A stretch of 64,000 nucleotides of DNA, from contig CAKPYB010000001.1 in assembly GCA_934202525.1 (NCBI GenBank), positions 62,001 through 126,000 on the forward strand. The letters run 5' to 3'. How positions within the stretch are numbered: position 1 is the stretch's first letter; every line of letters starts with the position of its first letter. The position numbers and the translations under genes were made by a program. Origin of the DNA: an uncultured Prevotella sp. (GTDB taxonomy: Bacteria; Bacteroidota; Bacteroidia; Bacteroidales; Bacteroidaceae). This document shows positions 9,501 to 16,971 of this stretch, piece by piece. The notes beneath the pieces are model-generated. The model ran no database searches, had not been told where the DNA came from, and was given only the letters and a program-made list of their open reading frames with translations.

Positions 9501-9976
9501 GTATGAACCACATCGGTCTGGGCTATCTGCTGACCTGTAGCCAGTTTCAGAATCCGCTCATCCAGATTCTGCTTAGCCACAACGAGTTCTGCCAGTGCAT
9601 CGGGATAAGTGACGATAAAGAAATGACCGCCCGAAGAGAGGCGCGCCAGCACCTCGGTACGGAGGATTTCGTTCGCCGCATCACGCTGTCCGTATTTCAC
9701 GGCACGCCGATAACTGGAAGGAAAGAAGAAGACCTTCTCCTGCCCTATCATCTGAGTGAGATCGTGATAAAAATAGCCTGCTTCATCGGCATCATCCAGT
9801 ACGAAGAGTACCGAACGCCTCATCTTCCCCTGCAGAGAAGCAAAGAACATCGGAGCCGAAGAGCACAGCAAACCCTGGAGAAAAATGGAATGAACCGACT
9901 TCTTCCCCATCAAATCAAAGAGGGCATCCGCCTGTGGCGAACGCCCGTATGTTTTTTCTATCTTTTGGATTTCCAT
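6560..9976 (-). CDS. mfd: Transcription-repair coupling factor Mfd
   Basis: 1138 residues, the normal length. It displaces RNA polymerase stalled at DNA damage and recruits UvrA. Visible in order: a UvrB-like N-terminal module, the RNA-polymerase-interacting region (MEVGDFIVHVDFGIGKFGG, about residue 440), then a RecG-like helicase with Walker A GDVGFGKTE (about 596), DEEQ box (LLIIDEEQKFG), motif III SATPIPRT, motif VI QMRGRVGRS, and a C-terminal TRCF domain. It follows the glycosyltransferase gene at 10026 by 49 bases made almost wholly of heptamer repeats, and the two are probably co-transcribed. Confidence 0.97.
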   Translation of the reverse strand: MEIQKIEKTYGRSPQADALFDLMGKKSVHSIFLQGLLCSSAPMFFASLQGKMRRSVLFVLDDADEAGYFYHDLTQMIGQEKVFFFPSSYRRAVKYGQRDAANEILRTEVLARLSSGGHFFIVTYPDALAELVVAKQNLDERILKLATGQQIAQTDVVHTLRNFELKETDYVYEPGQFAVRGSILDVYSYSCEYPFRIDFFGDEIDTIRTFDVETQLSQAKRTEIEIVPELAHIESNKQCFLNFLSESTPVVAKDLSFVCDRIGQIYTEGFSSQSLTEQLEGATEVEAERIRHDMKTELNLVSPLDFKKAVAAHLRIEFGKVAPSESPAVIPFNIAPQPLFHKNFDLLCQTLEDFLLQGYTLYILADSQKQQQRLKDIFESEELKRYAIRFSPVDKTLHEGFTDHDKKCCFFTDHQIFDRFHKYNLRSDKARAGKMALTMKELQEMEVGDFIVHVDFGIGKFGGLVRVPTGNSYQEMIRIVYTNNDKVDVSIHSLYKISKYRRSDTGTPPRLSTLGTGAWDKLKDKAKKRIKDIARDLIKLYAQRRREKGFAFSADNYLQHTLEASFLYEDTPDQNKATQEVKKDMESGRPMDRLVCGDVGFGKTEVAIRAAFKAACDSKQVAVLVPTTVLAFQHYQTFKKRLEGMPVRVDYLSRARTTKETREVLEDLKEGKIDILIGTHKLISKTVKWHDLGLLIIDEEQKFGVSTKEKLRQLKVNVDTLTMSATPIPRTLQFSLMGARDMSIMRTPPPNRYPIHTELVTFSSEVICDAINFEMSRNGQVYFVCDRISKLPELKMLIEKHIPDCRVAIGHGQMKPEDLEKIIMGFINYDYDVLLSTTIVENGIDISNANTIIVSDAHHFGLSDLHQMRGRVGRSNKKAFCYLMAPPKSALTSEARRRLEALETFSELGSGFNLAMQDLDIRGAGNLLGSEQSGFMEDLGYETYQKILSQAVTELKNEEFCDLYQEKMDEGAQLTGDDFVDDCGIESDLEMYFPQTYVPGDSERMLLYRELDRLESDDEVEAYRKRMIDRFGPVPHEADELMHVVGLRRVGKKLGCEKIILKQGYMQMQFVSNVNSPFYRSQMFNRILAYVTSHIQDCVLKEKFNKRMLRINDVKTVGQAVNLLNQISQIDSGNKTDD

Positions 9977-9983
9977 CCAAGTA

Positions 9984-10025
9984 CTGATTAGTGATTACTG
10001 ATTACTGAGTAGTGATTACTGAGTA
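9984..10025. repeat. Six perfect-phase heptamers filling the gap before mfd
   Basis: CTGATTA, GTGATTA, CTGATTA, CTGAGTA, GTGATTA, CTGAGTA run without a break up to the minus-strand stop codon (10026-10028) of the upstream gene. They make up most of the spacer to the mfd start. Confidence 0.85.
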
Positions 10026-10766
10026 TTAATCCTTCTTCGGATATTTCTTGAACCAGCCATCCAGGCGCAGTCGCATCACGCCAAAGAAAGCCTCACCAAA
10101 GATGCCACCACTCATCTTGCTCACACCTTCACGACGGTTAACAAAGATGACAGGCACCTCCTTAATCTTGAAACCGATGCGATGAGCTGTGTACTTCATC
10201 TCTATCTGGAAAGCATAGCCCTTGAAGCGGATAGCATCCAAATCTATGGTTTCCAACACCTTACGTCGGTAGCAGACGAATCCAGCTGTGGTATCATTCA
10301 CCTTAAATCCGGTTACGATACGTACGTATTTAGAAGCGAAATAGCTCATCAATACGCGTCCGATAGGCCAGTTGACCACGTTAACACCCGAAATATATCT
10401 TGAGCCTACAGCCACATCATAACCCTCATCGTGAGTTGCCGCATAGAGACGTGGCAAATCATTAGGATCATGGCTGAAGTCGGCATCCATCTCGAAGATG
10501 AAGTCATAGCCCTGCTTCAATGACCATTTGAAGCCCATGATATAGGCAGTACCCAACCCGAGCTTACCCGAACGCTCCAGGATATGCAGACGACCGGCAA
10601 ACTCATTAGCCATCAAGCCCTTAACAATGGCAGCAGTACCATCAGGACTTCCGTCATCGATAACGAGGATATCAAACTGCTTTTCGAGACCGAAGACAGC
10701 ACGGATGATTTTCTCGATGTTTTCCTTCTCATTATATGTAGGAATGATTACTATGCTATCACTCAT
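10026..10766 (-). CDS. Polyprenol-phosphate mannosyltransferase-like family 2 glycosyltransferase
   Basis: 246 residues. The GT-A fold is shown by IPTYNEKENIEKII at the N-terminus, the nucleotide-binding DDGSPDGTA and the metal-binding EMDADFSHDP. This pattern is typical of dolichol/polyprenol-phosphate mannose synthases, which move mannose (or glucose) from GDP or UDP to a lipid carrier at the membrane. No C-terminal membrane helices are present, so it matches the short, soluble DPM1 type. The donor sugar cannot be read from sequence. It has its own promoter (10817-10847) and probably drives mfd downstream. Confidence 0.88.
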   Translation of the reverse strand: MSDSIVIIPTYNEKENIEKIIRAVFGLEKQFDILVIDDGSPDGTAAIVKGLMANEFAGRLHILERSGKLGLGTAYIMGFKWSLKQGYDFIFEMDADFSHDPNDLPRLYAATHDEGYDVAVGSRYISGVNVVNWPIGRVLMSYFASKYVRIVTGFKVNDTTAGFVCYRRKVLETIDLDAIRFKGYAFQIEMKYTAHRIGFKIKEVPVIFVNRREGVSKMSGGIFGEAFFGVMRLRLDGWFKKYPKKD

Positions 10767-10816
10767 AACTTCTTATAATTTTAATGATTCTGATTCTATA
10801 TAATGTAATACAGATG

Positions 10817-10847
10817 CAAAATTACAACTTATTTTTGAAATAACAAG
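10817..10847 (-). promoter_or_regulatory. Promoter of the glycosyltransferase-mfd unit
   Basis: On the minus strand CTTG (10847-10844), 19 bases, TAATTTTG (10824-10817). Start expected near 10810, about 45 bases before the ATG. Confidence 0.6.
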
Positions 10848-10860
10848 CGAAAAACCGAAA

Positions 10861-11619
10861 TTATTGGTCCGGATTCTCTACAAAGCCCTGATATTCCTTG
10901 TCGAGTCCGTTCATGATCGCCTCATAGCTCTTGTTCATCTGGTTCTTGATATTGTCAGCTCCCTTGCCAATCGGCTCGATAGGCTCATGAATGGTGAGCT
11001 TCAGAGGATGCCAGAAAGCCCAATAGATGTCCTTCATGCGAGGCTTCACATCAAAACTGCCATTGATGGTAAGCGGACATACCGGTAACTGCAGTTCATC
11101 GGCAAGCATGAAAGCACCGCGGCGGAACACGCCCATGTGCCCCGTAAACGAACGGGCACCCTCTGGGAATACCACCAGCGACATGCCCTCTTTAAGCACC
11201 TCACGAGCACGGTCATAAGAAGCACGGATCTTAGAAGGTCCGCTCTTGTCTACAAAGATGTGGTGCGCATACTCACAGGCGATACCGATGAGAGGCACTT
11301 TGCGCAAGCCCTTCTTCATCATCCACTTGAAGTTTCTGCCCAGAAAACCGTATATCAGGAAGATATCAAAAGCGCCCTGATGATTGGCAACGAAAACATA
11401 ACTCTGGTTCTTCTTGAGATGCTCACGGCCCTCCACCTTTACAGGCAGAAGAAGGATGCGGATCCAAAGCATGGACCAATACTTGCCGGGATAATAACCC
11501 CAGAAATGACCATTGCCCAGCATGCATCCCAAAACGGTAAACAGACTGGTTAAAATGCTAGCTACCAACAGGATAGGCAAGCATATTACAAGCTGATACA
11601 GACGATATAAGTACTTCAT
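10861..11619 (-). CDS. plsC: 1-acyl-glycerol-3-phosphate acyltransferase
   Basis: 252 residues with an N-terminal hydrophobic helix (about 8-30). The acyltransferase motif I NHQGAFD (HX4D) lies near residue 79 and motif III FPEGAR near residue 150. The enzyme acylates lysophosphatidic acid to phosphatidic acid at the inner membrane, a step of phospholipid synthesis. Its stop codon is 94 bases upstream of the glycosyltransferase gene, with a separate promoter between. Substrate assignment rests on family membership only; paralogues acting on other lysolipids share these motifs. Confidence 0.88.
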   Translation of the reverse strand: MKYLYRLYQLVICLPILLVASILTSLFTVLGCMLGNGHFWGYYPGKYWSMLWIRILLLPVKVEGREHLKKNQSYVFVANHQGAFDIFLIYGFLGRNFKWMMKKGLRKVPLIGIACEYAHHIFVDKSGPSKIRASYDRAREVLKEGMSLVVFPEGARSFTGHMGVFRRGAFMLADELQLPVCPLTINGSFDVKPRMKDIYWAFWHPLKLTIHEPIEPIGKGADNIKNQMNKSYEAIMNGLDKEYQGFVENPDQ

Positions 11620-11651
11620 TTTCTAATTAAGAATTAATTAAGAATGAATAA

Positions 11652-11693
11652 TTTAACACTCAACATTCAACACTCAACATTTAACACTCAACA
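11652..11693. repeat. Six perfect-phase heptamers between metallophosphoesterase and plsC
   Basis: TTTAACA, CTCAACA, TTCAACA, CTCAACA, TTTAACA, CTCAACA in one phase, ending 4 bases before the minus-strand stop codon at 11698. AATTAA-rich sequence lies on the plsC side. Confidence 0.85.
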
Positions 11694-11697
11694 TTCC

Positions 11698-12915
11698 TCA
11701 TTTCCTCTTCAGAGTGATGACCACGATTTCTGCCGTAGCCCCTATGCGGATTGGAACGGTACCGCCCAGACCCGATGTGGTATAGAGCTGGCAACCTTCC
11801 TCTTCGAAGAGGCCGTAATCATAAGGAGTAAACATCGACGGACGCAAGCCCAGTACGCTGATCTGCCCCGCATGCGTATGACCGCTCAGCGTAAGTTGCG
11901 GTGCTAAGACCAGCGAATCCTTCCTGTCAGGTCCTATCACATCGCCATCCTCATCCTTCTCCTTATTAATAGTAGAAGGCCAGGTCTCGCGCCATTGCTT
12001 CGGAATATGCTGCAGCATCAGCACGAAAGAGCCCGGTCTGATGCCATACAGCGCCTTCCTTACATTGGTGCGCTTTGGCTTGTCATAGTTCTCTGTACCA
12101 GCTACATAGATGCTGTCAGCGCCTCTATGCACCGCCACATGTTCATTCATCAGCAGGCGCCATCCGCAACTCCGCTGGAAGTCCTGCACCCGCTTCTCGA
12201 GCGCAGCTATCTCCTGCTCGTCATCTACATCCATATAATAGGTGTAATCGTGATTGCCCAGCACACTCATCACGCCGTCTCTGGCTTTCAGACTGCTGAG
12301 CAGCGCCTGATACTTAGGCAGTTCATCGGGTGTAACATTCTGCAAATCACCCGTAAAGCAAATCAGATCAGGCTTCTCGGCATTGATGCTGTCGATATCG
12401 CGCTGAGGCAGATGACCACGCCAGCCATAGTATGACCCGAGATGGATATCGCTGAACTGAACGATGCGATAGCCCTCGAAAGACTTCGGCAGATTGGGCA
12501 CATAGATGGTGATTCGCTTGACCTGCATCTCAGGAAATCCCTCGGTAAATCCGTAGATAAAGCAGAAGAACGCCACCGCTCCCACTACCAGTCCGAGGAG
12601 CTTGCCCCAGTTGCGATGGCCGTGAAGGAGCCGCATACAGCACCAACCGAAGACACTGAACAGGCTGAAGACAAACTGCGGCACCGCACATACTGCCATC
12701 ATCACAAACCAGATGTCGATGAGCACTGGATTGCGTGGCAGGAAGTTGGGCAGTATCGTGATATACGCGCTGTAGGCGATAACCACGAAAGCCGGCAACC
12801 AGAAGAGCACCCGCTGCCAGAGGCTCTTCAGCCGTAACTTGCCATACCTTTTATATATCCACAGATACGGCAACAGGGTGAATACCACTACGGGTATCAA
12901 TATTCTTGCTATCAT
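11698..12915 (-). CDS. Membrane-anchored metallophosphoesterase
   Basis: 405 residues. The N-terminal 150 residues hold about four to five membrane segments. The rest is a calcineurin-like phosphoesterase with FSDIHLGSYYG, CFTGDLQN, VLGNHDYTYY and LSGHTHAGQ, which supply the two-metal site. The arrangement matches the YkuE/YaeI-like group of membrane-bound phosphoesterases; the substrate is unknown. Its ATG overlaps the end of the upstream gene by four bases (12912-12915), so the two are translationally coupled. Confidence 0.87.
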   Translation of the reverse strand: MIARILIPVVVFTLLPYLWIYKRYGKLRLKSLWQRVLFWLPAFVVIAYSAYITILPNFLPRNPVLIDIWFVMMAVCAVPQFVFSLFSVFGWCCMRLLHGHRNWGKLLGLVVGAVAFFCFIYGFTEGFPEMQVKRITIYVPNLPKSFEGYRIVQFSDIHLGSYYGWRGHLPQRDIDSINAEKPDLICFTGDLQNVTPDELPKYQALLSSLKARDGVMSVLGNHDYTYYMDVDDEQEIAALEKRVQDFQRSCGWRLLMNEHVAVHRGADSIYVAGTENYDKPKRTNVRKALYGIRPGSFVLMLQHIPKQWRETWPSTINKEKDEDGDVIGPDRKDSLVLAPQLTLSGHTHAGQISVLGLRPSMFTPYDYGLFEEEGCQLYTTSGLGGTVPIRIGATAEIVVITLKRK

Positions 12916-13733
12916 TTCTTGATCAAACTTGATTGAAGATACGTTTTCATTGCCTGCACGGGCACTCCTCTGCGCTGTGCATAGTCGCGAAGCTGGTCGT
13001 CTCCTATCCGTCCCAGTTCGAAATACCGCGACTTGGGATGTGCAAACATCAGTCCCGAAACACTGGCATGAGGCGTCATCATTCCGCTTGTAGTGAGCCG
13101 GATGCCCACCTGACTCATGTCGATGAGCTGGTCGATGATGAAGTTGGCACTGGTATCGGGCAGCGAAGGATATCCGATAGCCGGACGGATGCCCTGATAG
13201 CGCTCCTGGTGCTGGTCTTCGATGCTCAGCTGCTCATCGGGAGCATAGCCCCAGATGCTGCGTCTCACCTCTTCGTGCAACTTTTCTGCCGTGGCTTCAG
13301 CCAACCGGTCGCAGAGTGTCTGTGCCATCATATTGAGGTAGTCGTCCGTGCGATATTTCTTCTCCAGACCGCCGTCTACCGTCGTACAGAAGATACCCAG
13401 CCGGTCTGTTATTCCGCTGCCCAGAGGACGGATGAAATCAGCCAGACAGAGATTAGGTTCTCCCTGAGCCGCCGGATGCTGCTGACGGAGCATCGGGAAG
13501 CGGACTTTCTGCCCTTCCAGCCAGATATCATCCCCCTCGCTGTTCGCCTCGAAGAGTCCGAAGACGGCGTAGGTATGATATTCGCCTTCCCATGAATGGA
13601 GCATATCGAGCGCCTCCGCCTTCAGTTTTTCCTTTTCCTCACGAGGTTTGCCGCTCAATCCCCAGGCATGATAGAAGTAAAGCCAGTTGATATATGGCTC
13701 AATTTCGCTTATATTGTATACTATTCTTCGCAT
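12912..13733 (-). CDS. Stand-alone MetH activation (AdoMet-binding) domain protein
   Basis: 273 residues resembling only the C-terminal activation domain of cobalamin-dependent methionine synthase. The AdoMet-binding signature is RPAIGYPSLPD, followed by the conserved TTSGMMTPHASVSGLMFAHPKSRYF. In MetH this domain donates a methyl group to reactivate oxidised cob(II)alamin. Here it is a separate protein, so it presumably serves a MetH encoded elsewhere that lacks the domain. It is the first gene of a pair with the metallophosphoesterase (ATGA overlap). Confidence 0.88.
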   Translation of the reverse strand: MRRIVYNISEIEPYINWLYFYHAWGLSGKPREEKEKLKAEALDMLHSWEGEYHTYAVFGLFEANSEGDDIWLEGQKVRFPMLRQQHPAAQGEPNLCLADFIRPLGSGITDRLGIFCTTVDGGLEKKYRTDDYLNMMAQTLCDRLAEATAEKLHEEVRRSIWGYAPDEQLSIEDQHQERYQGIRPAIGYPSLPDTSANFIIDQLIDMSQVGIRLTTSGMMTPHASVSGLMFAHPKSRYFELGRIGDDQLRDYAQRRGVPVQAMKTYLQSSLIKK

Positions 13734-13777
13734 CCGATACGATATTTTATTTTACAATCCACGTAAGATTTCTCTTT

Positions 13778-15112
13778 TTATGAATCGCTTCTGAACTCCA
13801 GTTCCTCTCCTCTGCTGGCGGCATCAAACACGCCTTTGTCGTAGATAAGACGACCGTTACAGAAAGTCTGTTCCACTTTCCATGCAAACTCGTCACCCTC
13901 AACAGGGCTCCATTTACACTTGCTCTGAATCACCTCTTCGGTCACCTTCCAAGGCTCTCCCTTGCGCACCACAACGACATCTGCCTTATAACCCGGACGC
14001 AGGAAACCGCGCTGGCTGATATGGAACAGACGGGCTGGATTATGGCACATCAGTTCTACCAAGCGCTCAATACTGATTACCTTTTCGTCAACAAGTTTCA
14101 GCATGCTTACCAGCGAGAACTGTACCATCGGCATACCTGATGCAGCCTTGGCACAACCGCCCTGTTTATCCTTCAACTGATGAGGAGCATGATCGGTACC
14201 TACTACAGTTATCTTACCATTACTCAGCGCCTTACGCAAAGCTCCGCGGTCAGCAGCGGTCTTTACAGCAGGGTTACATTTGATGCGCGCACCCTTCACA
14301 GCATAGTCTTTATCCGAGAACATGAGATGAGCCACAACCGCCTCACCTGTAATATTTTCATCCTTACCAAAGAACTCCAGTTCCTTAGCCGTAGTAACGT
14401 GAGCGATATGGAGATGCGCCCCGCTTTCCTTAGCCAGCTGCACCGCCAGACGGCTGCTTTCATAGCAAGCCTCCTCGCTGCGTATTTCCGGATGATGTTC
14501 TACGGCAGGGTCCTCACCCCATTTCTGCTTAGCCAGCTGCATGTTTCGGTTGATTATTTCTGTATCCTCACAGTGGGTCATCACCGGCAGGTCCAGTTCT
14601 TTCGCCTTCTTGAAGATAGCCTGCAGCGCCTCATATTTATCCACCAGCATATTGCCCGTACTGGAGCCCATAAAGAGCTTGATTCCCGGAACACGATGCG
14701 TATCGAGCTGCTCAAAATCATTTACATTATCATTGGTAGCACCAAAGAAGAAACTGTAGTTCACATGACTCTTCTCAGCGCCCAGCTGCCGCTTCGCCTG
14801 CCAGGCCTCCAGACTGGTAGTTTGAGGCACCGTGTTAGGCATCTCGAAATAACTGGTCACACCACCAAAGGCAGCTGCACGGCTTTCGCTCTCGATGTCA
14901 GCCTTCTGCGTAAGTCCCGGCTCACGGAAGTGAACATGATCATCAATCACACCCGGCAAAACAAAACACCCCGAGGCATCGATGACTTCATCGTAATTGC
15001 CACGGGGTGCCTCGCCTTCATATATCTCCTTGATAAATTCACCATCCAACAAGAGGTCGCCCACAAAAGAGCGACCCTCATTTATAATGGTTCCATTCTT
15101 GATTAATTTCAT
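13778..15112 (-). CDS. pyrC: Dihydroorotase
   Basis: 444 residues, class I (PyrC/allantoinase-like) amidohydrolase. The metal-binding HxH motif is in LPGVIDDHVHFREPG (near residue 60). MTHCEDTEI, HIAHVTTA and the catalytic GTDHAPH region follow. It closes carbamoyl-aspartate to dihydroorotate, the third step of pyrimidine synthesis; pyrF is elsewhere in the window and a uracil permease lies near the right end. Allantoinase is the main alternative, but length and gene context favour dihydroorotase. Confidence 0.93.
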   Translation of the reverse strand: MKLIKNGTIINEGRSFVGDLLLDGEFIKEIYEGEAPRGNYDEVIDASGCFVLPGVIDDHVHFREPGLTQKADIESESRAAAFGGVTSYFEMPNTVPQTTSLEAWQAKRQLGAEKSHVNYSFFFGATNDNVNDFEQLDTHRVPGIKLFMGSSTGNMLVDKYEALQAIFKKAKELDLPVMTHCEDTEIINRNMQLAKQKWGEDPAVEHHPEIRSEEACYESSRLAVQLAKESGAHLHIAHVTTAKELEFFGKDENITGEAVVAHLMFSDKDYAVKGARIKCNPAVKTAADRGALRKALSNGKITVVGTDHAPHQLKDKQGGCAKAASGMPMVQFSLVSMLKLVDEKVISIERLVELMCHNPARLFHISQRGFLRPGYKADVVVVRKGEPWKVTEEVIQSKCKWSPVEGDEFAWKVEQTFCNGRLIYDKGVFDAASRGEELEFRSDS

Positions 15113-15174
15113 ATCGTCTAAACTATTAAAAGTTCACAAGCTGTTAATGTCCAAGACCTTAAAAGAGTCCCGCC

Positions 15175-15999
15175 CTACTCCTGACCTTCCTGTTTTTCAG
15201 GAATTGTAGGCGCAGCCAGTTCGTTGGCTGTAGGTGCCGGAGCCGCATCAGGATTTACCTGTGGAGCCGCTTCCATCTCTGGCTGCATGCCGCTCTGGGC
15301 ATCTCGTGTACCGTTCATAATCTCCTGATTCTCTTGAGCTTTCTTATAATAGTCCTTTACATAAGGATCATTCTTGAAATAGTCGGTAGCCTTGCTCATG
15401 ATGTCCTCAATCCAAGGAGAGAGCATCGGATACTGGTTGCCCATTGTAACGAGGAAGAAGACGCCCGGTCCCAGCACATTATTGAAGTTGTCGGTAACAA
15501 ACGAAGTGATGAGCTTGTCTTCCTGCTCAGAGAGGCGGATGGATTCCTCGTTCAGATGCTTGTTGACAGCCACCATATCGCTACCGTTCATGATAGCCTG
15601 GTCGTGCTTGTGTACCAGTTCGCGCAACTGATTCTGAATCTGCTGGTATTTCTTGAAGAATCCGAAGAGTTTATCGTTCATAGGAGTACCGCTTACCACC
15701 TGCTGTGTATCATCGAGCTTCACCGTAATGCTTCCACTCTCCAGCACCAGCGGCAGCACAGGGTCATCATCCATGAAGATATTCGCCATCTTCATAGAGT
15801 CGACAGAACCCTGAAAATGGAACTGTCCGTGCACTACATCGCAAGAATCCACGTTCTTGAAATCGTTGTTTTCCAGTATCTTAAGGTACAGCATGCGTCC
15901 GTCCAGAGTACTTACGTTAGAAGTACCCGAGATATCGTAACTGTTGGCACAAGATGCTAGTGCCATCAAGGCAATGAATGCGTAAAATATTCTATTCAT
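15175..15999 (-). CDS. DUF4369 lipoprotein
   Basis: 274 residues with a lipoprotein signal (FIALMALASC, lipidation Cys near residue 17). The N-terminal domain (about 22-130) has the DUF4369 look: SNVSTLDGRMLYLKILENN, then VVHGQFHFQGSVD and a short beta-rich stretch. The rest is helical and ends in a Pro/Ala-rich tail. DUF4369 usually precedes a thioredoxin-like domain in secreted Bacteroidetes proteins; no thioredoxin CxxC motif is present here. Function unknown; probably in the periplasm or at the outer membrane. Confidence 0.8.
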   Translation of the reverse strand: MNRIFYAFIALMALASCANSYDISGTSNVSTLDGRMLYLKILENNDFKNVDSCDVVHGQFHFQGSVDSMKMANIFMDDDPVLPLVLESGSITVKLDDTQQVVSGTPMNDKLFGFFKKYQQIQNQLRELVHKHDQAIMNGSDMVAVNKHLNEESIRLSEQEDKLITSFVTDNFNNVLGPGVFFLVTMGNQYPMLSPWIEDIMSKATDYFKNDPYVKDYYKKAQENQEIMNGTRDAQSGMQPEMEAAPQVNPDAAPAPTANELAAPTIPEKQEGQE

Positions 16000-16025
16000 A
16001 AGCTATCTATATCACTTTCGGTGAA

Positions 16026-16033
16026 CAAAAGTA
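16026..16033 (-). promoter_or_regulatory. -7 box upstream of the DUF4369 gene
   Basis: Minus-strand TACTTTTG, 26 bases before the ATG; the -33 element is weak. Confidence 0.5.
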
Positions 16034-16146
16034 CAATCTTAATTTGAACTGACGAAATAAATTGCAGCAATTTAATTCATTCTTACAAGATTTATGTTTT
16101 GTTTGCACTCCTATCGCTCACCGAAAGCTTTTCTCTTCCATCTATA

Positions 16147-16572
16147 TTACTGGTTGTTTTCCTTCTTTAGTTCATGAGAGATGCGGTGAGTGGTATACAG
16201 TTCCAGCAGGGCTGCGATGAGGAGGAAGACTACCCACTTATTATAAAAATAGGTGATATAGGTCTCATAATTCTCAAACCAGCGGCGCAGAAAAGCATAC
16301 ACCGTATCTACCATCGAGATACCCGAGAGCACGAAGAAGATGTCTGCCACATACTGCATCCTCTTCAGTCGGTGGATAACCAGCGAAGGTCCCTCATAGA
16401 CCTGCATCGCCTGCATCACGCTGAAGAGTATGGTGCCCAACAGGAATCCCCAGCTCGTAATCTGCACCAGCTGCGGATGTGAAAAACCAAATGCGAAGCA
16501 AGCCGCGCCGACAACCATCAGCACGCCGCCCAGCAAGAAAATAACACTTTCCAGTTTACTCAATTGTTTCAT
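16147..16572 (-). CDS. Small four-helix membrane protein, unknown function
   Basis: 141 residues with four predicted membrane helices (about 10-30, 36-56, 72-92, 105-125) and a charged C-terminus. No family was recognised. Its start overlaps the FtsB-like gene by 17 bases, so it is co-transcribed and perhaps coupled to it. A role in the envelope or division is only an inference from this position. Confidence 0.75.
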   Translation of the reverse strand: MKQLSKLESVIFLLGGVLMVVGAACFAFGFSHPQLVQITSWGFLLGTILFSVMQAMQVYEGPSLVIHRLKRMQYVADIFFVLSGISMVDTVYAFLRRWFENYETYITYFYNKWVVFLLIAALLELYTTHRISHELKKENNQ

Positions 16573-16903
16573 TTTCGTCTTGTTCGTTAGTTTTTTCCGG
16601 AATATCCGAGCTCAATACAAAGATGTCTTCATCATCAGCCTGCATGAAGTAACGCTGGCGGGCTATCTTCTCAAATGCCCGCGCACCATGCTGCATATCA
16701 CGCAGGGTATGCTTGTCGTTTTCATACTGCTCACGATACTTTTCTATCTCCGAACGGAGCGTAGCTATCTCTATCTGGTACTTAATGTGCTGTCTTACAC
16801 TGTTGTCGTCAACCACACCAACTACCAGAACACCCGCTACAATCACTATAAGATACTTATAATGAGCGAGATAATTCCATATAATACCAAGTTTTTTACT
16901 CAT
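16556..16903 (-). CDS. FtsB/DivIC-like septum formation protein
   Basis: 115 residues from the Met at 16903 (MSKKLGIIWNYLAHYKYL). The ATG at 16924 is rejected because it overlaps the -7 box at 16922-16929. One membrane helix (about 17-36) is followed by a coiled coil (IKYQIEIATLRSEIEKYREQ) and the short conserved segment FEKIARQRYFMQADDEDIFV. This is the FtsB/DivIC layout, a bitopic protein linking FtsL and FtsQ in the divisome. It is divergent from dnaX. Confidence 0.85.
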   Translation of the reverse strand: MSKKLGIIWNYLAHYKYLIVIVAGVLVVGVVDDNSVRQHIKYQIEIATLRSEIEKYREQYENDKHTLRDMQHGARAFEKIARQRYFMQADDEDIFVLSSDIPEKTNEQDENETIE

Positions 16904-16917
16904 TTCTTCCGAATTTG

Positions 16918-16950
16918 TTTGCAAAGATAATATTTTTTTGTTATCTTTGC
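16918..16950. promoter_or_regulatory. Palindromic divergent promoter of the FtsB-like gene and dnaX
   Basis: GCAAAGATAA (16921-16930) and TTATCTTTGC (16941-16950) form a perfect 10-bp inverted repeat with a 10-bp spacer, giving a TATCTTTG box on each strand. The plus-strand box (16942-16949) has TTTG at 16918-16921 with a 20-base spacer, a full consensus promoter for dnaX. The minus-strand box (16929-16922) has no clear -33. Confidence 0.75.
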
Positions 16951-16971
16951 ATCATCAATTAAGAAAAAATA

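Noticed and set aside
16904-16924. Upstream ATG for the FtsB-like gene
   Set aside because: It overlaps the minus-strand TATCTTTG box, so it would lie before the transcript start.
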